Positions 12,376-24,564 of a stretch of DNA of 64,000 bases are shown here, piece by piece; the first letter of the stretch is position 1, and each line of letters begins with the position of its first letter. Source of the stretch: Ignelater luminosus (taxonomy: Eukaryota > Arthropoda > Insecta > Coleoptera > Elateridae); NCBI GenBank assembly GCA_011009095.1, contig VTPC01000940.1, forward strand, positions 28,407-92,406, read 5' to 3'. The position numbers and the translations under genes are program-made. The notes below the pieces were generated by a model, which was not told the origin of the DNA, searched no databases, and saw nothing but the letters and a program-made list of their open reading frames with translations.

Positions 12376-12781
12376 AAAAGTTCTCAAGTTCTGTTTATGA
12401 AAATTAATATTCGAGTTAACATTATTTACTTCCTTCCGGACTGGAAACAATTAAATTATCACTCTTTTTTTCTTTCCTATTTGGTTAATCTGCCTATAAT
12501 ATAACGGAGAGAAATAAAGATGGCTGGAGTTCATTCAGCAATTAAAGATTGAATTAGTGCTGGGTGAATGCAGTAAGTCTACATATTTAAATATATCAAA
12601 GTAGCTCTCTTTGATGCTATTCACGGTACCGGTTTTGAACGTTAAACAGAAGATGTACCTCTTTGAGCAGCATTATCAGAGGGGGTGCGAGGCGCTTCTT
12701 CCAGAGCGCTCTGGGCAACATAATAAAAAAATACAAAACAATGTAAAATATGACAATAAGTAAGAGTGATGATTGCATCGA

Positions 12782-12793
12782 GGGGGGGGGGGG
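12782..12793 (+). repeat. G12 homopolymer run
   Basis: Twelve consecutive G residues in otherwise AT-rich DNA. This is a possible replication or assembly slippage site. Confidence 0.8.
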
Positions 12794-13194
12794 AACATCT
12801 ATTTTGAATTATATTGTGTGTTAAGTTTTAATTGGTTAAATTCACTGTCGTCAGCAGGTTTTGCACTTTTTGAGCTTTTATGAAGTTTCTCTCAAGAGGA
12901 AAATCTGCTGAACTTGCATGGCACTATGGTTGTATTACATATGACTCAGTTTATCTCTGTTACATTGTCCAATTTAATATAACCCCAAACTTTTCCTAGA
13001 AGGAAAAACAAGACAAATAATTTTACTGCAACGTTGGTTTCTCACTTTTGTGTTTGCACCAAATCTTTCTTTGAACTGTTGCTCAAAAACTGTCACAACT
13101 TGATAACCCTAATTATCATTATTGTGGTATCAGTATAGAACATGCTTTTTAAATCCGTATGTTCTGGACCGTCTCATCTTTACAGAACCTCATA

Positions 13195-13960
13195 ATTTCT
13201 GTAAAATTGTAAAATTTTGTTTGAATTTGAAATATTCCACTTATTTTTAATTTTAGTTTATAAAAGTTCCCGAAGGATTAGGAATAATTAATTTCAAGGT
13301 GTATTGATAATTAGGTTAGTTGTAAAGTAAGATGATTATGAATGTCGGGATATTAAAATGGTTTTAGATGAATTTGTCTAAAACTCTAGTTTGATTAAGA
13401 TAGTTGATTGCTCAAGCTTCAAATCTCTTGCAGAATCATTTCATGAAAATCTCATAAACTGAGTTTACAGCAATATCGGTTTAACTGCCATAGGGTTCAT
13501 CCTTAATGAATTATATTTACAAAATTGGAATTAGCTAATTTTAAAGTTTGAAAACGTTTGGTTTAGTTGTAAGCTAGATGTTCTAGATATCGGGATGTTG
13601 GAATGGCGTTAAACAAATTTGTCCAAAGAAATTTTCTACTGCAGTTAAGGTGGTTTATTTCTCAAGTTTACGTTGCTACTTTTCATTGATCATTTTAAAT
13701 TGTTTACAGAATTGCAAAATTCTGACAGAATTCTTAGAATATCACCGTTCCAGTTTCACCAAAATACCATTCTTAAAACTGAGTTTATTGCAATATTAGT
13801 TTGATTGAAGTAGGGATAGTCCGCGATGAGTCAGCTTAGTCATAAGTAGAGAATTCTTAGGGTTCCAAATTCTAAAGTTTGGAGATGATTAGACTAGTTG
13901 TAAAGTCATTGTTGTGAATTTCTGAAATATTAATATGGTGCACAATTTTGATTAAAATTA
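13195..13960. repeat. Old diverged tandem repeat, about 2.5 units of 245-333 bp
   Basis: Segments around 13310-13420, 13555-13670 and 13885-13955 share a common order: a ttagttgtaaRKYWagatg-like start, atcgggatRttRRaatgg, aatttgtcYaaa, then ctcaagYtt. The second half, aaactgagtttaYWgcaatatYRgttt, occurs at about 13458 and about 13770. Spacing of matched points is about 245 and 333 bp. Units are strongly diverged, with no coding potential. Confidence 0.6.
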
Positions 13961-14139
13961 CTCTTCTATTTGTGGTTAATCCTACTTAATCTATGGGAAA
14001 AGATTTAGCACGATAGCAACAGAAATCTTTCTTAATGGGTAAGCTGCAGGGCAACGACTTAAATCTACTGTTTTCTTCCTCTTTTTCTTTTTTACTTCAC
14101 GTTTTAAACATTTCTCTTTGTTCCTACTTTATACTTTAT

Positions 14140-14425
14140 TCTTCCATCTTCTTCCTTTTGGTTTATAGTGCATTGTTTGTTTCGTTATACGGTTGTTACC
14201 TATAACCTCTACCTGTTGTTGCTACTTTTGCGCGCATCTGTTTACTTTCCTATTTATCGAGTATACGCTTAGTTCCTGTCTGATTGGAGGTTACCCAACA
14301 TTCATTTCCGTATGTTAACATCGGGGCAGCCATTGCTTTGTATGGTTTTTGTATTGTTTCCCTTCCTGTTTTGTTTTTAGAAATTTGGTGTACGACACCA
14401 CATGTTACCTACATTGATGTTTATG
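14140..14425 (-). mobile_element. LINE RT-thumb fragment, intronic
   Basis: The minus strand translates to ETIQKPYKAMAAPMLTYGNE then CWVTSNQTG (about 14380-14290). This matches the LINE motif KFYKAMAVPTLTYGSECWTL that follows the palm domain of RTE/CR1-like reverse transcriptases. The matching sequence is only about 45 residues and is followed by a stop. It lies in the intron between the two exons of the minus-strand gene. Confidence 0.5.
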
Positions 14426-15599
14426 CAACTTATTTTTTATATCACTATCAGGTTCACAGCCGACACGGTATTCAAGAAAATTGAAATGCAAGGTTTGTTC
14501 TAATTGATTGGTTATTGATAATTATTCTATTTAGAAATACTCATATTTAATTGCATGCACAATGTACCTACTATTTACTTGTATGCCAATGGTTTTTTTA
14601 TTCTTAGGTATACAATACATAGACTGAACAAGTGAATATGGTACTTATGTCATTTTTGCTCTTGTGAAATATTTATTATTTTCCAATTTCACACAATACA
14701 TGTTCTGTTTACCAATCTTTTGGTGTTTTCAACCCCTGACTATACAATCGTCTACTTAAAAACAGTTCTAAGATTTTCACGTAAGATTACTTACAACCGT
14801 CTCCGTTTCTCTGAACTTTGAATCTCACTTGTCACTCTATGAAATCTCAGAACATCGATATATTCTTTGAGGTAACTGCTGACACCAATTGTCAAGTTGA
14901 ATCCTTCTATTTTAAAAAATAACTGTGTTTGTATTTTTCCTTTGGTCTCATTTTTCATAATCATTTAGGTTTAGTCACAAACGCAATAAAAATTAAAGTT
15001 TTTCCAGAGATAATGCAGATAATTATACCTAGAATTTTTGCAAGATTTCAAAAATGTAAAAGCATAGTACACTGGCGAATCAAAACCAGAATTTAAACTC
15101 AATGAATGTTCGGTACATACAGTTTATTCATCTTTTGTATGTAGAGTATGGTATTTTTCCAATTGAATAAAAAAGGATTTTAAAGAGTCAAGGACAATCT
15201 TTTTAAAAAGTAAAACTTCAAGATTTACCTACAGTATAATATTGATTATACGAAAACGCATTAAACTTGTTTCCTTTAATTACATGCAAATATATTAAAA
15301 CTAAATGTCTCTAGATCAATAAATCAAAAACCATACCTTTTTTTTACCAATAAGTTCATTGTAATTAAAACTGTTATAACTGCTCAAAAAGAGGCCTTCT
15401 AATGATAGTAAACACTTATGAAAGTATGTGAAGTAAGTATACATAATAAATTAATACTTGACGTGCGAGCCTAACACTCTTTTAATTCATTCATTATTTT
15501 ATTCCTGTTACAAAGAAATGTAAAAGTTGGTCATTGTCAAACGCTCTTTTAAAGCAGCGTTTTATTAGCCGAAATTAGAATATAAAAAGAAAATCTTAC

Positions 15600-15639
15600 C
15601 TGCTGATAGTAAAAGCCAGAGCCCCGGTGGCCTCTTCAT
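15600..15639 (-). CDS. Exon 1 (start codon) of the same secreted or membrane protein gene
   Basis: The minus strand reads an ATG at 15639-15637 followed by MKRPPGLWLLLSA and a split Gly codon, with donor gtaaga immediately below 15600. Four bases upstream of the ATG lies an acceptor (tattattgttacag), so the exon is 15600-15643 and at least one 5' UTR exon should lie above it. Phase 1 at the donor fits exon 2 exactly. The two basic residues followed by a Leu-rich core form the N-region and start of the hydrophobic core of a signal peptide. The intron to exon 2 is about 6.4 kb. The product is not identified. Confidence 0.7.
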
Positions 15640-15860
15640 CCTTCTGTAACAATAATAAAAAATGTTGTAATACTTTTGCAACATCCTTAAAGAAATATGA
15701 TAGCATATCCTGTACAAGCAATACTACAGCATATCAAATTTGATTTTAACTTGACTTAAAATCACAGGAAATACCATCCTTGTTATCTTCTCATAAAATC
15801 GACAAGAGAAAAAATAATTAATTTACTTTCATTTTTACATTATCATCTAAATGATGTTAC

Positions 15861-16200
15861 CTTATAATCTTGCTATTTTCCAAACAAATTTAAATCATTC
15901 GATAAGCCATCGAAGAGAGTACGGAGCAACCGCGCGTATCGCACGAGCTTTCAAGTACAACTGGATTTTTGTACAAAATTTGAATATCATTCAGAATGTG
16001 TGTGTTGAGATGTTTGCCGAAGGATAAAACTACTTTGGACAGTATTATTCGATCCATTAAGTACGGTTCGATTTTGCAAACTGGAGTTACAGGTTTTACA
16101 TAATGAATTCCAAAAAGTTGTGCGGCAGGAAAGCAGATCCGAAAATAAAAATAATTCTTAGCGCCACTCCATTGTGAGAGGGTTAACATACTTTCAAAGG
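15861..16200 (-). other. Possible 5' UTR exon of the minus-strand gene
   Basis: This segment is somewhat less AT-rich than its surroundings and contains a 99-codon minus-strand frame (15890-16189) with no recognised motif. It ends in a plausible donor, agattataag followed by gtaaca, at about 15860. It sits about 220 bp upstream of the acceptor at 15644, so it could be the first non-coding exon. This is inference only; no promoter element is distinctive. Confidence 0.22.
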
Positions 16201-18869
16201 ACTTTTACGCTTTTTTCTTCCAAATGTTTGGAAATATTGGAATAATTAAATTACTATCAAGGTTATTTATAAAATGTTTGTTTATTGACCAACTAATCTG
16301 TAAAATAAATCAAATCTAAAGGTCATTTGATTGCTATTTGTTTTTCCACCTTCCTCGATACGATTGTTTGTTTAGATTTTTTTGTATTAAGCAAAAACGC
16401 AAAATTAATGAATTAATATTTTGTGACAACGCAATATTAACGTAAGAAAGACAAGGAGACTTTAGTGTTTTTTCCAGGTTGTTTTTACAAAGTTTTATGG
16501 ACATCTACCTAATGCTTGTTCTATACATTGTTATTAAACGTGAAGCTTTAGATTGAAACTCTTTAATTTTTAAACCACTGCGCTGGATTAAAATTTTTAG
16601 ATTGCTTTCACCAAAATAGTCTTATCTAGAATCTACGGAATTTGTCAAGGTCGGACGATCACGATTATAAATATTTGTAGGTAAAAAATAGACCTGTGCT
16701 GTTGTACTTTGTTAAGTTGCTAAATTTCATTTTCTATTTAATTTTGTAAAATTTGTAAAAATAAGTTAGTAATTTTATCATTAGTGAAATTAACCGTCTA
16801 AGATTTAAATTCTTAAACATACAATTGAATACCAGTGCATTAATTTTACCCATAGAATGTCATTTGAGTATTTCGGAAAAGTCTTCTGGACTTGTACACC
16901 TTATCACTTGCAGAAAGATAGACTGTTGTCTAATTAAATCATCTTAATTTGACTATAGTTATATTTATTTTTTGGTCTCTTTTTTGGGAAGATATCATCT
17001 TAAACTACTTAGCATGCACAATGTTGCAATATATTCAATTCATAAACAATAAATAACAAAATAATGCTAATTGTTTTCTAAATCATTTCAAATCTTTCAA
17101 ACAATTGCTATAAGAAATTAGTAGTGTTATATATTGTTAATCTTCGACTTATTATGTACATTATTCATATACTTAAGAAATACTTCAGGTTTATTGAATC
17201 AATCCTTTTTTTATCAATCAAAAAGTTTTTTAAGTGATTACACTTCTGTTCGTTATGAGACTTTGTTATTATTCTTCTTATGCGATTTATAAGTACTTTT
17301 TGGGATAAAAATATAATTGCAAGCAGGCACTAAAAGTCTTTGCTTAGTCACCCAAATAATACAAAACATTGTTTACTAATGGATCATTTTGGTATTTCTA
17401 ATTTGAATTGAACTTTTTGTTCTATTGCTATTAAAGTCATTCGAGTTTACACCTTGTTCATTCAGGAAACCCAATGCATTGTATTCCTCGGATCGCTTCG
17501 AGACTTTTTTTTGGCTAAGAATAGACATTCTAGAAGATACAAAAATAATGATGGAATAAGAAATAAAATTCATAAAACTTAACTAGTATTTCGAGATTTC
17601 ACCCAGGGCGTAGAAGTAGATTGTCTACGGTTCATCGAAGCTGCACTTGCAATGATTATTTAGATATTCAACCGTGGACTTTTCCTTTTAGACTTCTTAA
17701 AAGAAACTAACTTAGTGTAAAGAAATCATACGCATTGGCCAACGGCCAGTCTTTGCTATCCTTGATCATGTCCATGGAAAAATGATTTTACAGAAGCTAT
17801 AGTAAAAAGCAATCGTGCTTTGCAATGCCAAACGAGTGGTCAACAGCCAGGTTTTGTCCCTGGTAATACTATTCGTGGTGGCAACCCAACAAAGCAAAAA
17901 TGAGATTATAGAAGGGTAAAGTAAACAAATATATGTACCACACAGACTTAAGTAACTAACTTAATTAAATTAAAACAGGTGTGGTACTAATATAATTAGG
18001 AATATTACATCTATGCCTATGAAACTTCGAATATTTTTATCAAAGCCAGTTTATCAAAATACAATGCAACAGAGAATTTTGGAATTGGATAATGCAGATT
18101 ATAGAAAAACAAAAGATATAAAAACCAAGCGCACAAACTTACTGTAACTTGCCTTGCGAAAATATAGTGTTGCCACTATTATTATATCGAGTACTTGTGA
18201 ATCTACAATAAGAAAATCTAACATCCTTCGTGATAAGGTTATGCCTATTATAAGAAGATAAATAACATTCCACAGTGGTCTAGAACTTGAATCTGAACCA
18301 CTAGCTTTAACTTATGAGTTCTTTCTTTTCCCGTTAAGTACAGCAATCAAAATTTATTCATCATTAGATTTGTAGGCTTTGCTTGTGTTATTGCCTTTCT
18401 TTGTTACTGCGATATTCACAGTGGTGTATGTTACAATTTTTCTGAGTTGAGAAAAATAATGAAATGATGATGAACTATTTTTCCCACAATTCAGATTGCC
18501 ACACTATCCAGCAGCTGCAAAAGGTGTTTATTGAAATGCGTTTTAGAGTGGTTTAATAGGCCTTCGTGACTTTTATTGACGTTGCTACTTGCTAGTAAGA
18601 TAAAGTAATGGGTTGAAAAACCAATCCAAGTTTATAAGAGTGAACCTTTTCTGTTCTACTAGGTATCACTTTAACCAAACCCAACATGTGATGCAACTGC
18701 CATTGCACATATTATCAGAAAGCATGTTGAAAATTGCTTTGAAATTCCAAAACTGAGCGTTCGTACATTCGATACTTCATGAACGTAACCTAAACAATTA
18801 TGTAATATGAACAGTCTCTTATAGCCCTAACGGCCGTGGCTGTTCTGGATGCCATGGTGAGGGATTTTA
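16201..18869. other. AT-rich stretch without recognised gene
   Basis: No coding-like segment was recognised. A vague internal similarity between 17735-17800 and 17835-17925 (both start ggYcaacRgccag) suggests an old local duplication of about 100 bp. The rest shows nothing. Confidence 0.5.
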
Positions 18870-19650
18870 TTATTATAGACAAACCGAAATAGACTCCAGA
18901 TATACTCGACTCATCAAAGATATATATAAAAAAGTCACCACTAGAATAAAATTAAACGACGATACAACGGAAAAAATAAGGCTGGAAAAAGGAGTCAAAT
19001 AGGGAGATTGCAGGTCACCAAAATTGTTTAATATAAGTATTAGAAGAAGTCTTCAAAAGATTGGACTGGCAGAACAGAGGCATTAGCATTGATGAGAAGT
19101 ACCTAAACCATCTCAGGTACGCAGACGATGTCGTACTAATAGCGGAGAACACACATCAAATCCATGCTTGAAGAATTAGACAGGGTATCGAAGAAGGCAG
19201 GCCTCAAGATAAATCGCAATAAAACAAAAATTTTGCCATCTGAAGGAAACAATTCGATAAGAATAGACGACGAAGATATCGAGACTGTTCAATTACTTTT
19301 TTGTATAACCTTGGCCATAAAATTATTTGGAAATATGAGAATCAAGAAGCCGAGGTGGGAAGGAGAATAAGACTTGGCTGGGTGGTGTTAGAGACCTAGC
19401 CAAACAGAAGTGGAACTGGGCAGAACACATCGCGCGAATGGACAACGATCGGTGGACCAAAATAATAATGGAGTGGCGACCTCGGAAAAAAGAAGAGGAG
19501 TAGGAAGACCTCTATTTCGATGGATAGACGACACAATAAAGCTTGCGGAAAAACAATGGCAGATTAGCACAGAATAGAAACGACTGGAAAACTAAAAGGG
19601 AGAACTGTGTTTAACAATGGACAAATCTGGGTGAAAAAAGAAGAAGAAAG
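18870..19650 (+). mobile_element. 5'-truncated LINE: RT palm and C-terminal tail
   Basis: In order: RLIKDIYKKVTTRIKLNDD (from about 18910) and EKGVK-stop-GDCRSPKLFN (canonical GVKQGDxxSPxLFN). Then LNHLRYADDVVLIAEN with an intact YADD at 19118, and LDRVSKKAGLKINRNKTKI. After a deletion come KWNWAEHIARMDNDRWTKII, RGVGRPLFRWIDD and QNRNDWKTKRENC. The element ends in a GAA-rich tail at about 19640-19660. Several frameshifts and a stop in the RT make it inactive. It differs from the element at 3.6-6.3 kb in its tail block (GRPxxRWxDD), so it is a different RTE/CR1-like family. Confidence 0.85.
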
Positions 19651-19660
19651 AAGAACACAA

Positions 19661-21958
19661 ACCGACACCAGGGCTGCGATTTTGTTTTCCAGATGTGAAA
19701 CTAAAAGATGTCCACTCACGCGCCCAATACATAATTGCAAACATTTTAGATACAGAACTTGAACTACTCAGACTGTGGATTGACCACTGTACATGTTGAG
19801 ATAACACGGCTAGTAAACAAACATAAATATAAATCAGTAGAACCCTTGGTTTTATAAAAATAAAACTTTTAATAACGGCAAAATAATCTTTACGTAAATC
19901 TTAAAGACATCAACACAATTCATTGTTTTTTTCTTTCACAAACTCCCAATATTCTTAATCTGTACCATAAGGTGATGTGCCACTGGGTATCCAATTTATC
20001 TAACAGTAGAGTCTTTCTCATACGTTCAATGTATAAACATTACTGCTTTACCATCTAATTCTTTCGGGTGTTGTTATATTCTTCCCAAAGTCTCCCGTTT
20101 TCTTTAGTTTTTCCATTCAATAGATTCATGTTCATTATCCTTTTTTAGATTTTTCTGTTCATCTTATTGTTCGTTTATCTTGTGAATTTTAGAATGAGAC
20201 ACGATGAGAAATTTATTCTTCATTTTTCATCAGTGTTTGGCTTACTCACCACTAGTTTCTTCCCTTCAGAATTGCAATTCACTATTGATCTGTCTATCTA
20301 AGCATTTGTTCATTGGATATCATTTTAGACTTCCAGAACTTCAGTATGCTTTTTAAAAATCTGTTTATAGCATTTCAATTTTATATTAATTTTCTTGTCT
20401 GTTGATAGAATCCGAGAGCTCGTCCTTTGCCTTTTGGTTCTTTAAGTTGACACCTAGTTAGGTCTTTTAACAGCTTGCATTTTTTCCACAACAACGTAAA
20501 AAACTTAAAATTCTGAATCCAACTACTTGTTAACATTGTACTAAAGTAATGTCGATGCATTTATGTATCAGCATGTAATAGAATATTTTGGTATTGACAT
20601 TATTTTGTATGATTTTATGTGCTGTAGGTATATTTGGAGCTAGTTTTTCCAATTTGTAATGTATGAAGCAGAATATTTAGATTGCAAAAGTGTGAATGAG
20701 TCATTATATCTGGATAATTGAAAAACAGCCCAGAGTTATTTTTTCTCTTGATTAATAAATAAACCAAAACTGAGAAATATGTATATACGTAGTACATCTT
20801 CTTACATTTCTGGTTTCTTTAAAAAAGTTCCATAAAGGAATACTGTTTAAAAGTGGTGAAAGTAGACTCTTTAAAAGGTTTCTAATATAAAGGATATTAA
20901 AAATTTATTGTTTAGAGAGCATCCCAGAGAGGATTTTCTAAAATAAGTGATACTTTGACCCTCTATTATAACTTTCAATATTACTAACTTATCTCCCATC
21001 TGACCACCTACTACTTTACCCAACTAGTAACATTGACCCTCTTTTGCTTTTATCTTAACAATAACATTAAATAAAACTACCGTTTGCGTCATCTAAAACA
21101 AAGTAAAACCCATTCTTCAAGAAAGTATATAAGAATATGAATTTTGTGTTTTGCGATTTGTTCTATTAACTAGGACATCTAAAACATTACAGCACAACGT
21201 TTCTCCAGCAAATATTCAACAGTGTTATCTATTTATTTGTTTATTATTTATTTGTAGTTACCGTTAGTTAAATGTCGGACTGATCATTTTTGAAAGCTCA
21301 TCGAATTGTTTGATGCCACGCTTTTACGTCTCAATGTTTTCGATTCATTCTAGAAGCACCTGTTGCTTGAAGAATGTAATTAATTCATTTGTTTGACGCG
21401 ATTGTATGGTAGTTATATTAGTTATCATGTTTAAGGAAACATAAAAATGACACACATAATGTAATAAATTAATTTTTAGAAATTTAATGTATAAAAATAA
21501 ACATAAAATTCAAATTCTAGAAGGGAATGATTTGCATTTGTTTTTAATATTGTCAATAATAAAAGGAAGTATAACGTATGCTATGCCATCTATTCATTGA
21601 ATTGGGTTAAAAGAGCGTATAAATACAATAATTCACAGTTTATCATTTTATACTGTTTAAACTATCTACTACTTATTTGTTATTTTCATACTCAATAAAA
21701 CAACCGGATATCTCTACATTATTGTTGATAGAGGATAGTACGTGTTGCAATTCAAAAGGTGGGTAGACATCCAAGACAAACACTTCGTGAATGTCGTGAA
21801 TACATGATGATGATCCCGTAACTTATTCGCAAATGTTACTGATGAGTTTATTGCAATCCCATTGCTTTTCAAACCGTGCATTTTCATCACGATTTGGTTC
21901 AAGGAAAACGGAGGAATTTATTATTTCTTGAGCAATTCAGCTAAAAGTTATTTTTCAG
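19661..21958. other. AT-rich stretch without recognised gene
   Basis: The first 150 bp after the LINE tail is less AT-rich but shows no motif. The remainder holds only short AT-biased frames. Confidence 0.5.
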
Positions 21959-21965
21959 TATAAAA

Positions 21966-21996
21966 ATGTCGCCACAGAAGAGCAATCAGAAGAAAG
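21966..21996 (+). CDS. Possible short first coding exon
   Basis: A good acceptor (aagttatttttcag ending at 21958) is followed by a 7-nt leader and an ATG. It encodes MSPQKSNQKK plus one base, then a donor-like ggtgtgtc at 21997. The basic, Ser/Gln-rich start would suit a cytosolic or nuclear protein. If not spliced, the frame ends after 14 codons. No partner exon was found downstream on the plus strand and the donor is not optimal, so this could be chance. Confidence 0.25.
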
Positions 21997-24060
21997 GTGT
22001 GTCTTATTAAGTGGTTTTGTTATTAAAGAGAGTGACCGTGAACGTTGGAAAATCAGATCTAAAATGTTAAAATTTTAAAATAAAATTATAAACATTGCAT
22101 CAAATTTTCAACTAGTGAAGGTTATCAACTTTTCTAATAAATATGTGATTGCTCGTTTTATTGCACTTTTTATATAAGTTTGCAAAAAAAATGTTGAAAA
22201 ATAAAAGGTCACACGGTGGTTTTTGTTATAGCTATCGTCATATTATATTTAATTTAATAAATATTCTTAAACGTTAACTTATTTGTATTCAAGGCAATAA
22301 AAACTTTTTTCATTCCGACTAATTTTAATAATTAATCTTATGCTTTTATAAGTAGACTACAGTTTTCAATAAATTATTATGATTTTATAATATTTTATTT
22401 ATTGCTTGATTATAGATAATTTGGTTTTCACTTTCGTAAAATTTATAAAAATAGCGTTAGATTACATTGCAACACGTGTTAAACTATAGTATAAAAAATA
22501 CAGTATTTAAATTTTTCATATTAACTACTATGTAATAATTAAGCGTTTCTTATTTAAATTAGAGAAAACTTGAAATATTTCCTGTCTTAAGAATTTGTTT
22601 AAGATGTATAACATTATTAGCATACAAATAAATTAGATCTTGTTAAATATTATTATACTTACTATAAGTGTGTTGGAAAATAGATGAATGTAAATTGAGG
22701 CTGATAAAGCTTCGCCTGTTGAATAGTTATAGCAACTGTGTAACAACAAATCTAAAGATATGTACACACCAAACGAACGAGTGCAAACGAATCGGAACAA
22801 TAAAGAGCGACAACGAATAAACTTTAATTCTACGTTAAAATTGGATTACTTTTTTAATAAAAACTACTTCCCAAGTTGGTGAGGGCCTTGTTAGGAATCT
22901 ATGGCACAAAACCACAAATTTAACACAATTAATACTAATTTGTGACGAGCACCAATCAGAACTTTATCAATTGCAAAAGAAATTTGAGAAAAATACATCA
23001 AATTCAAGAAAATTTTCCAGAATGTGGAATTATCTTAATAGATTAAAATTCATCACTTTTCCAAGGACTACAACAAACTACAGTTCTACCAAAACATACA
23101 ACCTTTTTAGTTTCTTTCATTTAAGTTAATTTTTCTATCTGCTAATATGTTATGTAGAACTTATTTCATTGAACGTCTCAATTATTTTTATTTAGGTCTG
23201 ATACTTTAGTACGTTTACGTAACTTACATAATTATTTGGCTCTAGATTTTCTAAACTCAATTTAAAAGCTGTGTTAAAGTAAAGATACGATATACCTCAG
23301 TACTGATTCTGTTAATTCCAAATATTTCGTTACAGTTTCATTTGAACCATGTGATCCAAGAAGGATTGACTAAAAGAAAATTTGAAATTTTGATTCAGTA
23401 TTCTTTGCTTTTGCTTCTATAATAAATGTAGATGGGGAATCCTAACAGGCCGTGTAACTCTGGCCTTCAATATTAAAGAAGTTTGGTTTCAATTATTTTG
23501 TTTTCGATGAAATTAATTGATGATGATCACAGTAATTGTAGTGTGGAAATATAGGGATCGTAGCGTTTTTAGGTACAATTACAAATCTAAAAGTTACAGT
23601 GTGATGGCTGGTTTGCATTTGATTTGCAAACCACAGCCGTCTTAAGCTACGTATTGACTTTTAAAACATGCTTAGCGAGGCTGATTTGAACGTATCGTCA
23701 CAAAATGTCCATTCACACAGCGTGAGACCTCTCAACTGGGGCATTTTCTGAGCTTGTCCAAAAACCCATCAGCATTCGACTTGTGTCGATGCATTTTAGG
23801 GTAAGGCAACCTCGCAACTAAAATCAGATAATAGGGACTTATCCTTGTTACCCATGTATTTTTACAGATGAAAACTTTAAACCTGCAAGTTTACATCTGT
23901 ACCAGATACGAAAGGAGTGTCAGTCATGATGCAACGTTTAAGTAGAGGAAAAACAGACTTTCCTAAACAAGATTAACAGAAAGCTTGCCTGATGACTAAT
24001 GTTAGGCGGTTAGCCTCGTAAGCCAAGGTGTAGACAACACTCTGAAATCTCACTTCAATC
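21997..24060. other. AT-rich stretch without recognised gene
   Basis: Very AT-rich to about 23.4 kb. A short hairpin (gtttgca ... tgcaaac, about 23610-23640) lies in a slightly GC-richer block at 23.6-24.05 kb. No gene was recognised. Confidence 0.5.
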
Positions 24061-24078
24061 CCAACGAAGAAGAAATAA

Positions 24079-24564
24079 TTGGACAAAGAAAAAAATAGCA
24101 AAAAAAGAGAAGGGCGAAGCAAGAAAAAAGCAGAGGCCAAGACAACATATTTTTCTGATGTATTTGAACTTGGACCTTCAAGAAAAAGTGTAAAAAGCTG
24201 TCCATCGGAGAAGTATGTTCCTAATAGTGATAGTGAAGACAAAGATGATTATGAACTAACTCAAGCTATTTTCTTCATGTGTAGTGAATTTAGAAGGGAC
24301 AATACAGAAAGTGAGCCCATTAATTGTATACTTAAAAACAAACTAAGAAAAATTACATTTGTGACTTTTTCTCTTAGATTTGAAATAAATAAGTTGTTAA
24401 GAAATTCAGGATTGTATTCTTTTAACAGTGAGACAACTGTGACAAAATTTTCAAAAACTGGGACAATGCTGACCATCGAAGGTTTTGAAAAAATTAAATT
24501 TTCTGCGTTTATTGCTTTTATCTGGTTTCTAGTTATCATAAATAATAGGTGTATTACTAATTAA
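24079..24564 (+). other. Unidentified 161-codon open frame without ATG start
   Basis: This is the longest open frame in the window (161 codons), unusual in such AT-rich DNA. It opens at a TTG just after an in-frame TAA and has no ATG until the middle. The N-terminal third is highly basic (KKREGRSKKKAEAK). It is followed by an acidic-serine stretch (PNSDSEDKDDYELTQ) and a Lys/Phe-rich half with no motif. The composition of the first 90 codons looks coding-like; the rest does not. It may be an exon or the relic of a transposon gene. The family is not recognised and no acceptor was found at its start. Confidence 0.3.

Noticed and set aside
19388..19807. Minus-strand Ser-rich frames of 60 and 71 codons
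   Set aside because: They are antisense to the LINE tail and its GAA-rich 3' end.
24000..24060. tRNA-Thr-like patch (ctcgtaa loop, later ttcaatccc)
   Set aside because: The anticodon stem does not pair and the spacing to the B-box-like part is too long. At best this is an eroded SINE head, so no tRNA is called.
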